From an uncultured Pseudomonadota bacterium (GTDB lineage: Bacteria; Pseudomonadota; Gammaproteobacteria; Burkholderiales; Burkholderiaceae): DNA of 39,464 nucleotides. The translations under genes were made by a program, and so were the position numbers. Position 1 is the stretch's first letter, and every line of letters starts with the position of its first letter. The notes under the pieces are model-generated. The model searched no databases, was not told the origin of the DNA, and saw nothing but the letters and a program-made list of their open reading frames with translations. The stretch covers positions 1 through 39,464 of the forward strand of contig CAMLIZ010000028.1 in the NCBI GenBank assembly GCA_946480245.1, written 5' to 3'. Positions 9,109 through 17,717 of this stretch are shown piece after piece.

Positions 9109-10641
9109 ATGAAGTCTGCGCACAATTTCACCCGGTCGTCCTCCCTGGCAGGACTCTTTGCTGCATGTGCCGTTCTCGGCGCCTGCGGTGGCGGCGGCGG
9201 CACCGATTCCGCCGATGGCACGAAGACCCCGGAGTCGTTCATCACCATCAGCCGCAGCAGCGATCCTGCCCCGGCACCCGCTCCGGCACCCGCTCCGGCA
9301 CCCGCTCCGGCACCCGCTCCGGCACCTGCACCTGCACCTGCACCTGCACCCGCACCCGCACCCGCACCCGCACCCGCACCCGCACCCGCACCCGCACCCG
9401 CCCCGGCACCCGCACCCGCACCCGCACCCGCACCCGCACCCGCCCCGGCGCCAGCCCCGGCGCCGGCACCTGCCCCCGCTCCTGCACAGCCGCCCGCCAC
9501 GCCCAAGGTGGGCGCGGTGTACTACGTCGACGGCAGCCGCACGAGCGACCAGCAACAGGCCGCCAAATTCAAGTTCGTGATCTTTGGTGCTACCGCGAAC
9601 ACCGGCAAGGCGCGCTTCCAGGCGAACCTCGATGCTGTGCGCAAGCTCAACCCGACGATCAAGCTCGGCCAGTACGTCAACTTGAACGAAGCGCGCTCGT
9701 CGGCATCGTCAACAGACGCGGACTACCCCGATGTCCTCGCCGTCAACACCAACAACTGGTTCGCTCGGGACGCCGCGACCGGAAGCCTCGTCAACTGGAC
9801 CACCGCGTTCAACAACTATGCAGTCAACACCACCGCATGGGCGCCCGCCGATGCGCAGGGGCGCCGCTGGCCGCAGGTGAAGGCGCAGAACGATACGAAT
9901 CGCCTTCTGGGCGGCATCGGACTGAACTACGTGTTCGTCGACGATATGTACTTCCAGCCACGCGTCACTGCGGACTGGAAGCGCATCGGCACCAACCAGG
10001 CGCCCAACGACCCGACGGTCCAGGCCGCGTACCGCCAAGGCATGGCCGATTTCTGGACGGCACTGCGCGCGGGTAATCCAGGGATCTCGATCATCGGCAA
10101 TGCCGACAGCGACCTCAACTACGCCGAATACCGCCAGAAGATCGAAGGCGCGTTCATGGAGTGCATGATCGGCAAGTCCTGGTCGATGGAGACCTGGGCC
10201 GGCTGGAGCGCGATGATGACGCGCTACCGCAATGCGATCGCCAACACCAAGGCGCCGCACGACGTGATGCTGCAGACCTGCGGCGCCACGGCCGACCCGA
10301 CGCTGGCGCGCTATGGCCTGGCTTCAGCGCTGATGGAAGATGGCTACGCGGCATACACGCTGAACAGCTCGCCCGTGCCGCCGACCTTCGACGAGTACAG
10401 CGCCCCGCTGGGCACTGCCGCCGAAGCGCCGCCCACCGCCGCCACCGCGTCGGGCATCTGGATGCGCCACTACACCAACGGCGTGGTGCTGGTGAACCCG
10501 ACCAAGGCAGCGGCGAGTATCGATCTGGGTGCCGGCTACAAGCACCTGAGCGGCACGCAGGATCCGGTGATCAACAACGGCCTGGCCGAGCGCGTGGTGA
10601 CGCTGCAGCCGCGCACCGGCCTGGTGATGATCAAGCAGTAA
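9109..10641 (+). CDS. Secreted lipoprotein with long Ala-Pro stalk and GHL15-like glycoside hydrolase domain (paralog 2)
   Basis: The 510-residue product repeats the design of the protein at 4846: lipobox LGAC with Cys26, then ESFITISRSSD (compare QSFVTISRST in paralog 1), then 36 Ala-Pro units (residues 54-125) and the GHL15-like domain from about residue 130. Putative acidic active-site residues are Asp278 in YVFVDDMYF and Glu351 in EGAFMECMIGKSW, again 73 apart. The C-terminus GLVMIKQ nearly equals GLLMIKQ of paralog 1, and identity runs over the whole length, so this is a recent duplication. The 35-residue length difference is mostly the stalk. Function as a polysaccharide hydrolase is inferred; no characterised substrate is known to me. 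Confidence 0.85.
   Translation: MKSAHNFTRSSSLAGLFAACAVLGACGGGGGTDSADGTKTPESFITISRSSDPAPAPAPAPAPAPAPAPAPAPAPAPAPAPAPAPAPAPAPAPAPAPAPAPAPAPAPAPAPAPAPAPAPAPAPAPAQPPATPKVGAVYYVDGSRTSDQQQAAKFKFVIFGATANTGKARFQANLDAVRKLNPTIKLGQYVNLNEARSSASSTDADYPDVLAVNTNNWFARDAATGSLVNWTTAFNNYAVNTTAWAPADAQGRRWPQVKAQNDTNRLLGGIGLNYVFVDDMYFQPRVTADWKRIGTNQAPNDPTVQAAYRQGMADFWTALRAGNPGISIIGNADSDLNYAEYRQKIEGAFMECMIGKSWSMETWAGWSAMMTRYRNAIANTKAPHDVMLQTCGATADPTLARYGLASALMEDGYAAYTLNSSPVPPTFDEYSAPLGTAAEAPPTAATASGIWMRHYTNGVVLVNPTKAAASIDLGAGYKHLSGTQDPVINNGLAERVVTLQPRTGLVMIKQ
9268..9483 (+). repeat. Hexanucleotide coding repeat, 36 Ala-Pro units
   Basis: The repeat has several homogenised zones: four copies of GCTCCGGCACCC first, then GCACCT units, then a long run of pure GCACCC broken by GCCCCG, then mixed GCCCCGGCGCCA-type units. 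Nearly pure hexamer runs favour slippage or recombination, and unit length keeps the frame. Copy number may differ between strains, and short-read assembly of this stretch may be unreliable. Confidence 0.92.
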
Positions 10642-10659
10642 GCACGGCTGTTCGAGCAC

Positions 10660-10691
10660 GGGCGCCCGGCCTCGGCCGGGCGCCCTTTTTT
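10660..10691 (+). terminator. Intrinsic terminator of the second GHL15 gene
   Basis: A GC-rich 12-bp perfect stem (GGGCGCCCGGCC / GGCCGGGCGCCC, two bases between) is followed by TTTTTT, 18 nt after the stop. On the opposite strand the hairpin lacks a following T-run, so it is mainly a plus-strand terminator. Confidence 0.88.
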
Positions 10692-10724
10692 CATCGTCGG
10701 CTGAATGTGCGCGCGACGGCCGAT

Positions 10725-11963
10725 TCAGTCGAGCCTGGCCATCGGCACGCCGGCCGGCTCCACGCCGAACAGGCTGTCGTAGGCGGCCAGCAGCTTCGGC
10801 ACCTCGTAGCGCCACTCGAGCACGTTCTCCACACGCTCGCGCCCGACCCGGCCCATGTGCTCGCGCCGCTGTGGGTCGTCGAGCAGTTCGACGATCTTGG
10901 CGGCCATGTCGCGCTCGTCATTGCGCGCGGCGTACAGCGAACTGCCCCCCGCGGAGAAGCGGCCCTCGGTGAGGTCGAACTGCACGATCGGCTTGCCCAG
11001 CGCCATGTACTCCATGATCTTGTTCATCGTGGACTTGTCGTTCATGTCGTTGGCAACGTCCGGGTTCACGCACACGTCCGCGGTGTTCAGCATCTCGAGC
11101 AGTTGCTGGTCTGGCACGCGGCCGGTGAAGGTGACGTACTCGGCCACGCCCAGCTCGGCGGCATAGCGCTTCATGTCCTCGAGGGCGGTGCCACCGCCGA
11201 CCAGGCCGAACTGCACGTCGGTGCGGCCCAGCTCGTGCACGATGTGCGCGGCCGCCCGCAGAAGATAGTCGATGCCCTCCTGCTTGCCCATCACGCCCAC
11301 GTAGCCCACCAGGTAGCGGCGGCCTTGCTTGAGGGCCGGCACCGGCGGCACGATCTTGAGGCGCTCGAGCATCGGGCCGCTGCGCACCACGAAAACCTTC
11401 TCCGCCGCCATGCCGCCGCGCTCGATCGCGATGCGCTTGTACGACTCGTTCGTGGCGATCGACACGTCGGCCGTCTTGAAGGTCCAGCGCTCGAACAGCA
11501 GCATCAGGCGGTAGAAGAAGTCGCGCCGCCCGAACTTGGCCTCGTAGAGCTCCGGATTGATGTCGTGGTGGTCGAACAGGAACTTCTTGCGCAGGAACAG
11601 CTTGAAGAAGCCCCCGACCAGGAAGATGAGGTCCGGCGGATTGCAGGCGTGGATGGCGTCGAAGCCATGTCGCCGCCAGACGCGCCAGGCCAGCACGAAC
11701 TCCCAGAACAGCGCCGCGGAGTACTCGATCAGGTAGCCGAGCGCCCCGTCGGCCTCGTGCGGCAGGCCATGGCGGTGGATGTGGATGCCTTGCAGGCACT
11801 CGTAGCCCGCCTCGTAGCCCTTGCCCTTGGGGCAGATGATCGACACCTCGTACCCTGCGCGACGCAGGGTGGTCGCCTCCTGCCACACGCGCCTGTCGAA
11901 GGGCGACGGCAGGTTCTCGACGATGAACAGTACGCGGCGCGGCTTACCAGCAGATGCCGTCAT
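10725..11963 (-). CDS. Glycosyltransferase family 4 protein
   Basis: The 412-residue GT-B fold enzyme is the last gene of the long minus-strand polysaccharide operon. The N-terminal half has RVLFIVENLPSPFDRRVWQE, HACNPPDLIFLVGG and DHHDINPELYEAKFG, a pattern seen in WbnK/WbuB-like GT4 enzymes. The C-terminal donor-binding half has YVGVMGKQEGIDYLL and VCVNPDVANDMNDKS, followed by MEYMALGKPIVQFD. It presumably adds one sugar to the lipid-linked repeat unit at the cytoplasmic face of the membrane. The start overlaps the end of algD by 20 nt. The sugar donor and linkage cannot be read from the sequence. Confidence 0.92.
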   Translation of the reverse strand: MTASAGKPRRVLFIVENLPSPFDRRVWQEATTLRRAGYEVSIICPKGKGYEAGYECLQGIHIHRHGLPHEADGALGYLIEYSAALFWEFVLAWRVWRRHGFDAIHACNPPDLIFLVGGFFKLFLRKKFLFDHHDINPELYEAKFGRRDFFYRLMLLFERWTFKTADVSIATNESYKRIAIERGGMAAEKVFVVRSGPMLERLKIVPPVPALKQGRRYLVGYVGVMGKQEGIDYLLRAAAHIVHELGRTDVQFGLVGGGTALEDMKRYAAELGVAEYVTFTGRVPDQQLLEMLNTADVCVNPDVANDMNDKSTMNKIMEYMALGKPIVQFDLTEGRFSAGGSSLYAARNDERDMAAKIVELLDDPQRREHMGRVGRERVENVLEWRYEVPKLLAAYDSLFGVEPAGVPMARLD

Positions 11964-13257
11964 ACGCGCCCGCTCCCGAAGACCCGTCCGTCACACGCAC
12001 CAGATCCACCACGGCCTGATGGGGCGCCAGCGATTGCACCGCCTCGCGAAACTCCGGCGCGCCATTGCCCACCACCAGCACCTCGGCGAAGTCCAGCACC
12101 TGCGGCAGGGTGTCCACCATGATGCGGGAGATGTGCGGAATGTGGTTGAGGATGTAGTCGCGGTTGGCGCCGGTGAGCGCCGCCATGTTGACGTTGCGGT
12201 CGTAGATGCGCAGCTCGTAGCCCTTGCCGAGCAGGCGCTCGATCACCTCCACCACCGGGCTCTCGCGCAGGTCGTCGGTGCCCGCCTTGAAGCTGAAGCC
12301 CAGCACGCCGACGCGGCGCTTGCCCTTGGCCATCACCATGTCCACGGCGCGCTGCACCTGCAGGTCGTTGCTCGGCAGGATGGCGTTGAGGATCGGCAGC
12401 GCGACGTCCAGTGCCTTGCCCTTGTAGGTGAGCGCGCGCACGTCCTTCGGCAGGCACGATCCGCCGAATGCGAAGCCGGGCCGCAGGTAGTACGGCGACA
12501 GGTTCAGCTTGGTGTCCTGGCAGAAGATCTCCATCACCTGGTGGCTGTCGATGCCCAGCGCCTTGCACAGGTTGCCGATCTCGTTGGCGAAGCCGACCTT
12601 CAGCGCGTGCCACACGTTGTCCGTGTACTTCACCATCTCGGCGGTCTCGATGCTGGTGCGGATCAGGGGCGCCTTCATGTCGCGGTACAGCTGCACCAGC
12701 AGGTCACCGGCGCGCGAGTCGGACTCGCCGAGCACCGTCTTCGGCGGGTGGTGGTAGTCGTACACCGCGGTGCCCTCGCGCAGAAACTCCGGGTTGTTGC
12801 ACACGCCGAAATCCACCCCGGCCTTCTTGCCCGAAGCAGCCTCCAGCGTGGGGATCACCACATTGCGCATCGAGCCGGGCAGCATCGTCGATCGTGCCAC
12901 CACCACGTGAAAGCCTGGCTTGCGCGCCAGCGCCTGACCGATCTCCTCGCAAACCCGCCGCACGTACGACAGATCCAGGTTGCCGTTCAACTGCGACGGC
13001 GTGCCGACGCAGATGAGCGATATCTCGGTGTCGCGGATCGCCTGCGCCACGTCGGTGGTGGCGCACAGGCGGCCGGCGCTCACACCTTCGGCGATGAGTT
13101 CGGCGATGTCCTTCTCGACGATAGGCGTGGTGCCCCCGTTCACCAAGTCCACCTTGGTGCGGTTCGGGTCCACGCCCACCACGCGGTGCCCGTCCTTCGC
13201 GAGGCAGCCGGCCGACACCGCTCCCACATAGCCCAGGCCGAATATGCTGATCTTCAT
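11944..13257 (-). CDS. algD: GDP-mannose 6-dehydrogenase
   Basis: This enzyme oxidises GDP-mannose to GDP-mannuronate. The 437-residue protein begins MKISIFGLGYVGAVSAGCLA and contains CNNPEFLREGTAVYDYHHPP and YYLRPGFAFGGSCLPKDVRA. The catalytic Cys falls at residue 268, the same number as in Pseudomonas AlgD. The dimerisation helix region VKYTDNVWHALKVGFANEIG is also present. An ATG five codons upstream exists, but the GGGAG ribosome site lies between the two, so the start at 13257 is preferred. The gene follows the heparinase-like gene by 23 nt. ManC at 2995 supplies its substrate. No other alginate genes (alg8, alg44, algE and so on) are in the window, so mannuronate probably enters a Wzx/Wzy-type heteropolymer. 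Confidence 0.94.
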   Translation of the reverse strand: MKISIFGLGYVGAVSAGCLAKDGHRVVGVDPNRTKVDLVNGGTTPIVEKDIAELIAEGVSAGRLCATTDVAQAIRDTEISLICVGTPSQLNGNLDLSYVRRVCEEIGQALARKPGFHVVVARSTMLPGSMRNVVIPTLEAASGKKAGVDFGVCNNPEFLREGTAVYDYHHPPKTVLGESDSRAGDLLVQLYRDMKAPLIRTSIETAEMVKYTDNVWHALKVGFANEIGNLCKALGIDSHQVMEIFCQDTKLNLSPYYLRPGFAFGGSCLPKDVRALTYKGKALDVALPILNAILPSNDLQVQRAVDMVMAKGKRRVGVLGFSFKAGTDDLRESPVVEVIERLLGKGYELRIYDRNVNMAALTGANRDYILNHIPHISRIMVDTLPQVLDFAEVLVVGNGAPEFREAVQSLAPHQAVVDLVRVTDGSSGAGAYDGICW

Positions 13258-13280
13258 CGTGTTGACTCCCATTGACGCAT

Positions 13281-15242
13281 TCAATAGTGGATGTGGGTGG
13301 AGACCACTGTTTCGCCGTGCACCGCGCCGCGGAACCGCACCGTCCACGTGGGCTGCTTCTCGTCGAACCGGCGTGACACCCAGCCCAGCGGCGGCTCGGT
13401 GTCGCCCCGATGGCAACTGACGTGCCATCCGTCGCACTGCAAGTGCAGCGTGCGTCCGGCCGGCGTGAGAACACGCACTGCGGACGATCCCTCCGGCTTC
13501 ACGGCGCAGCCCTCGGCGAAATGCCAGAACAGCTCGACCTCGTGCGCGCCCTGGCAGTGCAGCTCGTCGACCACGTCCACGCGCTGCTCCGGACTGCGCA
13601 ACGCGATGCTGCGCCGATGCAACACGGGGTCGTCCAGGCGCAGGTAGCCGTCGTGCTCGCCCACCCAGTGGTCGGCCCCGGCACCCGTTTCGAAGGCCAC
13701 GCAGCGCGCCCGCGCCTTGTGCAGCCACATGAAGTTGCCGCCGATCACCGACTGGTCCACGCCGTCCACGCGCACCGTGTTGTGCGCGCTGGTTCCACGG
13801 AAGTAGTCGCGCCACGATTTCTCGGTGTGATACGCGTAGGTGCCCGGATCGATGAGCACTTCTTCGCCGTCGAGCGACAGCACGAACGACAGCGCGTCGG
13901 CATGGCCATGCGCAGCGAGCGACAGGTAGCCCAGCGGCCCGGCATCGGCCACCAGGCGCACTTCACCGGGTTCGCCCAGCCGGTCGCCGAGCACCCAGTA
14001 GCCGCCTTCCGGAAACGCGCGGGGCGGCGCGCCATCGGGTGTCGGCGAGAGCGGCCGCGGCGGGTTCCGGCCGAGCAGCCAAGCGGTCTTCAGGTCGTCC
14101 ACCGGATCGCCGTGGAACAATGCGCGCCCGGTGGCGCGCAAGGAGGCGAAGGGATCGAAGCCCGGCCGCGGGTCGAAGCGGACCATCAGCGCGTCGTCCG
14201 CGTCGCCGAACATCGGCACATGGCCATGCCGGTCGGCCACAGCGTCCAGGAACCCGAGCATCGCCTGCAGACGCAGCCAGTAGCGCTGGGAGAACGGATA
14301 GCCGTTGGCAGCACCGAAGAGGCCGCATATCAGCATCATGTCGGCCACCTCGTGGTGGTAGTAGATGCCCTGCTCGCGGTTCACGCCGTCGGGCGTGTTC
14401 TGCAGCAAGGCCTCGCTCTCGAAGCCGCCCTGCCCGAGCTGGCGCCACTGCTCGGACTCGCTCCAGCAGGGCCACGTGAGCCCCGCGACGAACAGGCCCA
14501 TGTACTCGCCCAGCAGGTGGTTGTTGGCCGACGAGAAGCGCGACAGGAAGCCGCGGATGAACTGGGCGTGCAGGAACACCTGCTGCAGCCAGGTATCGCG
14601 CAGCGCACGCCCCGGCTCGCCGGCGAACAGCGCGCTCGCCGCGCCCCCCAGCAGGTGCCAGCTGACGGCCCAGTTGACGAGGCGGATCGCCAGCTCGAGC
14701 GAACTGCTCCAGTGGACACCGAGCGGATACGGGCACTGTGCGAACCAGGAGCGAAGCAAGGTGCCGCAGCCGTCCAGGTAGCGCGAGTCGCCGCCGAGGC
14801 GCCAGGCCTGGGCCAGCGTGGTCAGCTCGAGGTGCCGCGACGGCTCCCACAGGTACTTGATGTTGCCCACCAGCCGCTCGTCGCGGTAGTCCAGCGACTT
14901 GCCGTAGCGCAGCGGCGCCTGCGTGCCGGTGAGCGGGTCGGTGTTCCACTGCGGAGGGAAGCCGAGCTCGGCGTCGTGCAGCGCGAAGACCTGCCACCGC
15001 CCGGCGAGCAACCGGTCGGCCGCGTCGCGGTAGGGCTGGGGGTCGATCGCGCTCGGCAGCTCGCACCACGGCGCACCGAAATCCAAGCGCTGCAGCGGTG
15101 GCACCTCCGCGCGCACTGCGGCCGGGTTCAGGCGCAGCAGCCGCTTGCCCAGCGCCTGCTGCGCGCGATGCACCACCTCCGGCGCCGACATCAGCTGCAG
15201 CCGGTTTCGATACCACCCGAGCTTGGCCACCGCGCGGTTCAT
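13281..15242 (-). CDS. Heparinase II/III family (alginate-lyase-like) polysaccharide lyase
   Basis: The 653-residue protein has an N-terminal alpha-toroid domain and a C-terminal beta-sandwich of the heparinase II/III type, which cleaves uronic-acid polymers by beta-elimination. Visible family motifs are SSANNHLLGEYMGLF (Asn and His near 240), QGIYYHHEVADMM (Tyr/His near 293), AAHGHADALSFVLSLDGEE (near 443) with IDPGTYAYH, and GTSAHNTVRVDGVDQS. I see no Sec signal at the chosen start (MNRAVAKLGWYRNRLQLM), so export is unclear. Such proteins are frequent in polysaccharide loci and may act on nascent or misplaced chains. ATGA overlap with the upstream GT4 fixes the start at 15242. Substrate is inferred from the uronate-forming genes nearby. 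Confidence 0.9.
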   Translation of the reverse strand: MNRAVAKLGWYRNRLQLMSAPEVVHRAQQALGKRLLRLNPAAVRAEVPPLQRLDFGAPWCELPSAIDPQPYRDAADRLLAGRWQVFALHDAELGFPPQWNTDPLTGTQAPLRYGKSLDYRDERLVGNIKYLWEPSRHLELTTLAQAWRLGGDSRYLDGCGTLLRSWFAQCPYPLGVHWSSSLELAIRLVNWAVSWHLLGGAASALFAGEPGRALRDTWLQQVFLHAQFIRGFLSRFSSANNHLLGEYMGLFVAGLTWPCWSESEQWRQLGQGGFESEALLQNTPDGVNREQGIYYHHEVADMMLICGLFGAANGYPFSQRYWLRLQAMLGFLDAVADRHGHVPMFGDADDALMVRFDPRPGFDPFASLRATGRALFHGDPVDDLKTAWLLGRNPPRPLSPTPDGAPPRAFPEGGYWVLGDRLGEPGEVRLVADAGPLGYLSLAAHGHADALSFVLSLDGEEVLIDPGTYAYHTEKSWRDYFRGTSAHNTVRVDGVDQSVIGGNFMWLHKARARCVAFETGAGADHWVGEHDGYLRLDDPVLHRRSIALRSPEQRVDVVDELHCQGAHEVELFWHFAEGCAVKPEGSSAVRVLTPAGRTLHLQCDGWHVSCHRGDTEPPLGWVSRRFDEKQPTWTVRFRGAVHGETVVSTHIHY

Positions 15243-16330
15243 CGCGGCTCCTGCATGGCGGGCTGCGTCAACAGGCCGGCCCACAAGGTTTCGAGCTGCA
15301 GCAGGATCGGCGCAGGGCCGAACTGTGCGGCCATGCGCTTGCGCGCGTCGGCGCCCATCGCGATGCGCCGGGGAGCGTCGAGCAGCAAGGCGCGCAGCGC
15401 CTGCGCCAGCGCCTCGGGATCGCCGGGCGGCAGCAACACGCCGTCGACGCCATCGCGCACCGCCAGGGGAATGCCGCCGACGCGCGTGCTGACCACCGGC
15501 ACGCCGGCCGCCTGCGCTTCGAGCAAGGCCATCGGCACGCCTTCGGCATACGAGGGCAGCGCCACGAGCCAGGCATTGCGCAGTTCGGTGGCCTTGTGTT
15601 CCGCACCGATCCAGCCCAGCCAGTCGACCGACGCCTCGATGCCCAAGGCCGCCGCCTCGCACTGCGCCAGCGCCAGGTCGCCGGAACCTGCGATGCGCAG
15701 ACGCGCCCCCGGCACGGCCGCCAGCACGCGAGGCCAGGCGCGCAGCAGGTCGAATACGCCCTTGGCCTGGCTGACCTGGCCAAGGAACAGCACCGCCGGT
15801 GGCTCGCCCTGCAACGGCGAGGGCCGCGGGGGTATGCGCACCGCGTTGCTGATCACCTCCACGTGGATTCCCGGCACCAGCTGCTCCAGCGTCTGGCGCC
15901 ACTGGTCGGACAGCGCCACCACGCGCTCGCAGCGGCGGAACACGCGCGCCACCCACGCCTTCTGCCATGGGGTGCAGCGTTCATGGAAGGCGACGAATCC
16001 GCCGCCGTGCCAATGCAGCACGACCGGCACGCGCAGCCACTGCGTGGGCACGATGAACATCGCCTTGCGCCAGAAGCTGGGGCCCGAGGCGGAATGCACG
16101 TGCAGCAGCGCGACCTGGGCGGTCAGCAGCAGGCGCATGTAGCGCAGCCAGGCCCACGCGGCCGTGCGCAACTTGCGCCACTTGCTGCCGTCGACGTGCG
16201 TGCCGATGTAGCACACGCCGTGGCGCGCCAGGAAGCCTTCCTCCTCGTACACGCGCACGACCGCGGAGATACCGCCGCGCGTCTGCAGGCTGGTGCCGAT
16301 CATCACGATCCGTTGGCGGCTGCTGCCCAT
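15239..16330 (-). CDS. Glycosyltransferase family 4 protein
   Basis: The 363-residue GT-B enzyme shows IGTSLQTRGGISAVVRVYEE at the N-terminus, a typical acceptor-side glycine-rich loop. VVLHWHGGGFVAFHE, VLFLGQVSQAKGVFDLLRAW and ALPSYAEGVPMALLEAQAAG follow, the last holding the E-x7-E motif of retaining GT4 enzymes. It lies between ugd (7 nt upstream gap) and the heparinase-like gene (4-nt overlap). It presumably transfers one sugar of the repeat unit; the donor is unknown. Confidence 0.93.
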   Translation of the reverse strand: MGSSRQRIVMIGTSLQTRGGISAVVRVYEEEGFLARHGVCYIGTHVDGSKWRKLRTAAWAWLRYMRLLLTAQVALLHVHSASGPSFWRKAMFIVPTQWLRVPVVLHWHGGGFVAFHERCTPWQKAWVARVFRRCERVVALSDQWRQTLEQLVPGIHVEVISNAVRIPPRPSPLQGEPPAVLFLGQVSQAKGVFDLLRAWPRVLAAVPGARLRIAGSGDLALAQCEAAALGIEASVDWLGWIGAEHKATELRNAWLVALPSYAEGVPMALLEAQAAGVPVVSTRVGGIPLAVRDGVDGVLLPPGDPEALAQALRALLLDAPRRIAMGADARKRMAAQFGPAPILLQLETLWAGLLTQPAMQEPR

Positions 16331-16337
16331 CGCGCCC

Positions 16338-17678
16338 TCAGGCCTGCGGACGCGGGCCCGGGCGCCCGATGCCGTGGTATTCGATCCCCATGGCCGCGGC
16401 GAGCTGCGGGTCGTAGAGGTTGCGGCCGTCGAACAGCACCGGCTGCTTCAGGCGCGAGCGAATGCCGTCGAAATCCGGGCTCTTGAACTCCTTCCACTCG
16501 GTGATGACGAGCAGCGCGTCCGCACCCTCCAGCACATCCATCGCGCTGGCCGCGTAGTCCACGCGCGGCACCTCCTGCAGCACCCGCGCCGCCTCGGTCA
16601 TGGCCACCGGGTCGTACGCGGCAATGCTGGCACCGCGCTGCACGAGCTCGGAGATGACGACGCGGCTGGGTGCCTCGCGCATGTCGTCGGTATTGGGCTT
16701 GAACGACAGCCCCCATACCGCGAACCGGCGCCCCTGCAGATCGTCGCCGAAGCGTGCCACCACCTTGTCCACCAGGACGCGCTTCTGGCGCTCGTTGGCC
16801 TGCTCCACGGCGCTCAGCACACGCAGCGGAATGTCGTGCCGGCTGGCGGTGCGCACCAGCGCCTTCACATCCTTGGGAAAGCAGGAGCCGCCGTAGCCGG
16901 CGCCGGGGTAGAGGAACTGGAAGCCGATGCGCGGATCGCTGCCGATGCCGCGCCGCACCAGCTCGATGTCCGCGCCCACCTTTTCCGCCAGCAACGCCAG
17001 CTCGTTCATGAAGCTGATGCGCGTGGCCAGCATCGCGTTGGCGGCGTACTTGGTGAACTCGGCAGAGCGCACGTCCATCAGGATCAGGCGGTCGCGCGTG
17101 CGGTTGAACGGCGCATACAGGGCTCGCATCAGCAGCGTGGCGCGCTCGTCGTCGGCACCGATGATGATGCGATCGGGCTTCATGAAGTCCTCGATCGCGG
17201 CGCCCTCCTTCAGGAACTCCGGGTTGGACACCACCGCATGCTCGATCGCCACGCCGCGCGCCTTCAGCTCCTCCGCCACGGCGGCGCGCACTGCATCCGC
17301 TGTGCCCACCGGCACCGTGCTCTTGTCGACGATGACCTTGTAGTCGGTCATCGAGCGCCCGATGGTGCGGGCAGCGGCCAGCACGTACTGCAGATCGGCC
17401 GATCCGTCCTCGTCGGGCGGCGTGCCGACGCCGATGAACAGGATGGTGCCGTGCGCCACCGCACGCGCCGCGTCGGTGGTGAACTGCAGCCGCCCGGCGG
17501 CCACGTTGCGCTGCACCACCTCCTTCAGGCCGGGCTCGTGGATCGGCACCCCGCCCTCATCGAGGAGGCGGATCTTGCGCTCGTCCACGTCCAGGCACAT
17601 CACGTGGTTGCCCATGTCGGCCAGGCAGGCCCCGGTGACGAGACCGACGTAGCCGGCTCCGATCGCTGTGACTTTCAT
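16338..17678 (-). CDS. ugd: UDP-glucose 6-dehydrogenase
   Basis: This enzyme oxidises UDP-glucose to UDP-glucuronate with two NAD. Motifs are [20 protein letters not shown] (Rossmann loop), [53 protein letters not shown] and [20 protein letters not shown] (catalytic Cys near 266). [14 protein letters not shown] lies in the C-terminal nucleotide-binding domain. There are two in-frame ATGs (17684 and 17678). The ribosome site AGGTG is almost adjacent to the first and 7 nt from the second, so the second is chosen, giving 446 residues. The product can feed the 4-epimerase at 7686. The gene sits between capK (39-nt gap) and a GT4. Confidence 0.95.
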   Translation of the reverse strand: MKVTAIGAGYVGLVTGACLADMGNHVMCLDVDERKIRLLDEGGVPIHEPGLKEVVQRNVAAGRLQFTTDAARAVAHGTILFIGVGTPPDEDGSADLQYVLAAARTIGRSMTDYKVIVDKSTVPVGTADAVRAAVAEELKARGVAIEHAVVSNPEFLKEGAAIEDFMKPDRIIIGADDERATLLMRALYAPFNRTRDRLILMDVRSAEFTKYAANAMLATRISFMNELALLAEKVGADIELVRRGIGSDPRIGFQFLYPGAGYGGSCFPKDVKALVRTASRHDIPLRVLSAVEQANERQKRVLVDKVVARFGDDLQGRRFAVWGLSFKPNTDDMREAPSRVVISELVQRGASIAAYDPVAMTEAARVLQEVPRVDYAASAMDVLEGADALLVITEWKEFKSPDFDGIRSRLKQPVLFDGRNLYDPQLAAAMGIEYHGIGRPGPRPQA

Positions 17679-17717
17679 CGCCATTCACCTCGTTGCTTTT
17701 CGTGTTGCGCGCGTCTC

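Noticed and set aside
9268..9483. Tandem repeat as a CRISPR array
   Set aside because: Units are 6 or 12 nt without unique spacers, and the whole stretch is an open Ala-Pro frame.
9048..9555. Gly-Ala and Arg/Val-rich open frames over the Ala-Pro repeat
   Set aside because: They are simply other-frame readings of the GCACCC repeat; the lipoprotein frame has signal peptide, stalk and domain.
10660..10691. Strong hairpin as terminator for the minus-strand operon
   Set aside because: On the minus strand no T-run follows the stem; it serves the plus-strand GHL15 gene. The real end of the minus operon was not identified.
13410..16142. Very long open frame on the plus strand opposite the heparinase and GT4 genes
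   Set aside because: It lies antisense to two well-recognised protein genes, and its translation is rich in Arg, His and Gln without any family motif. Such frames are expected opposite high-GC genes.
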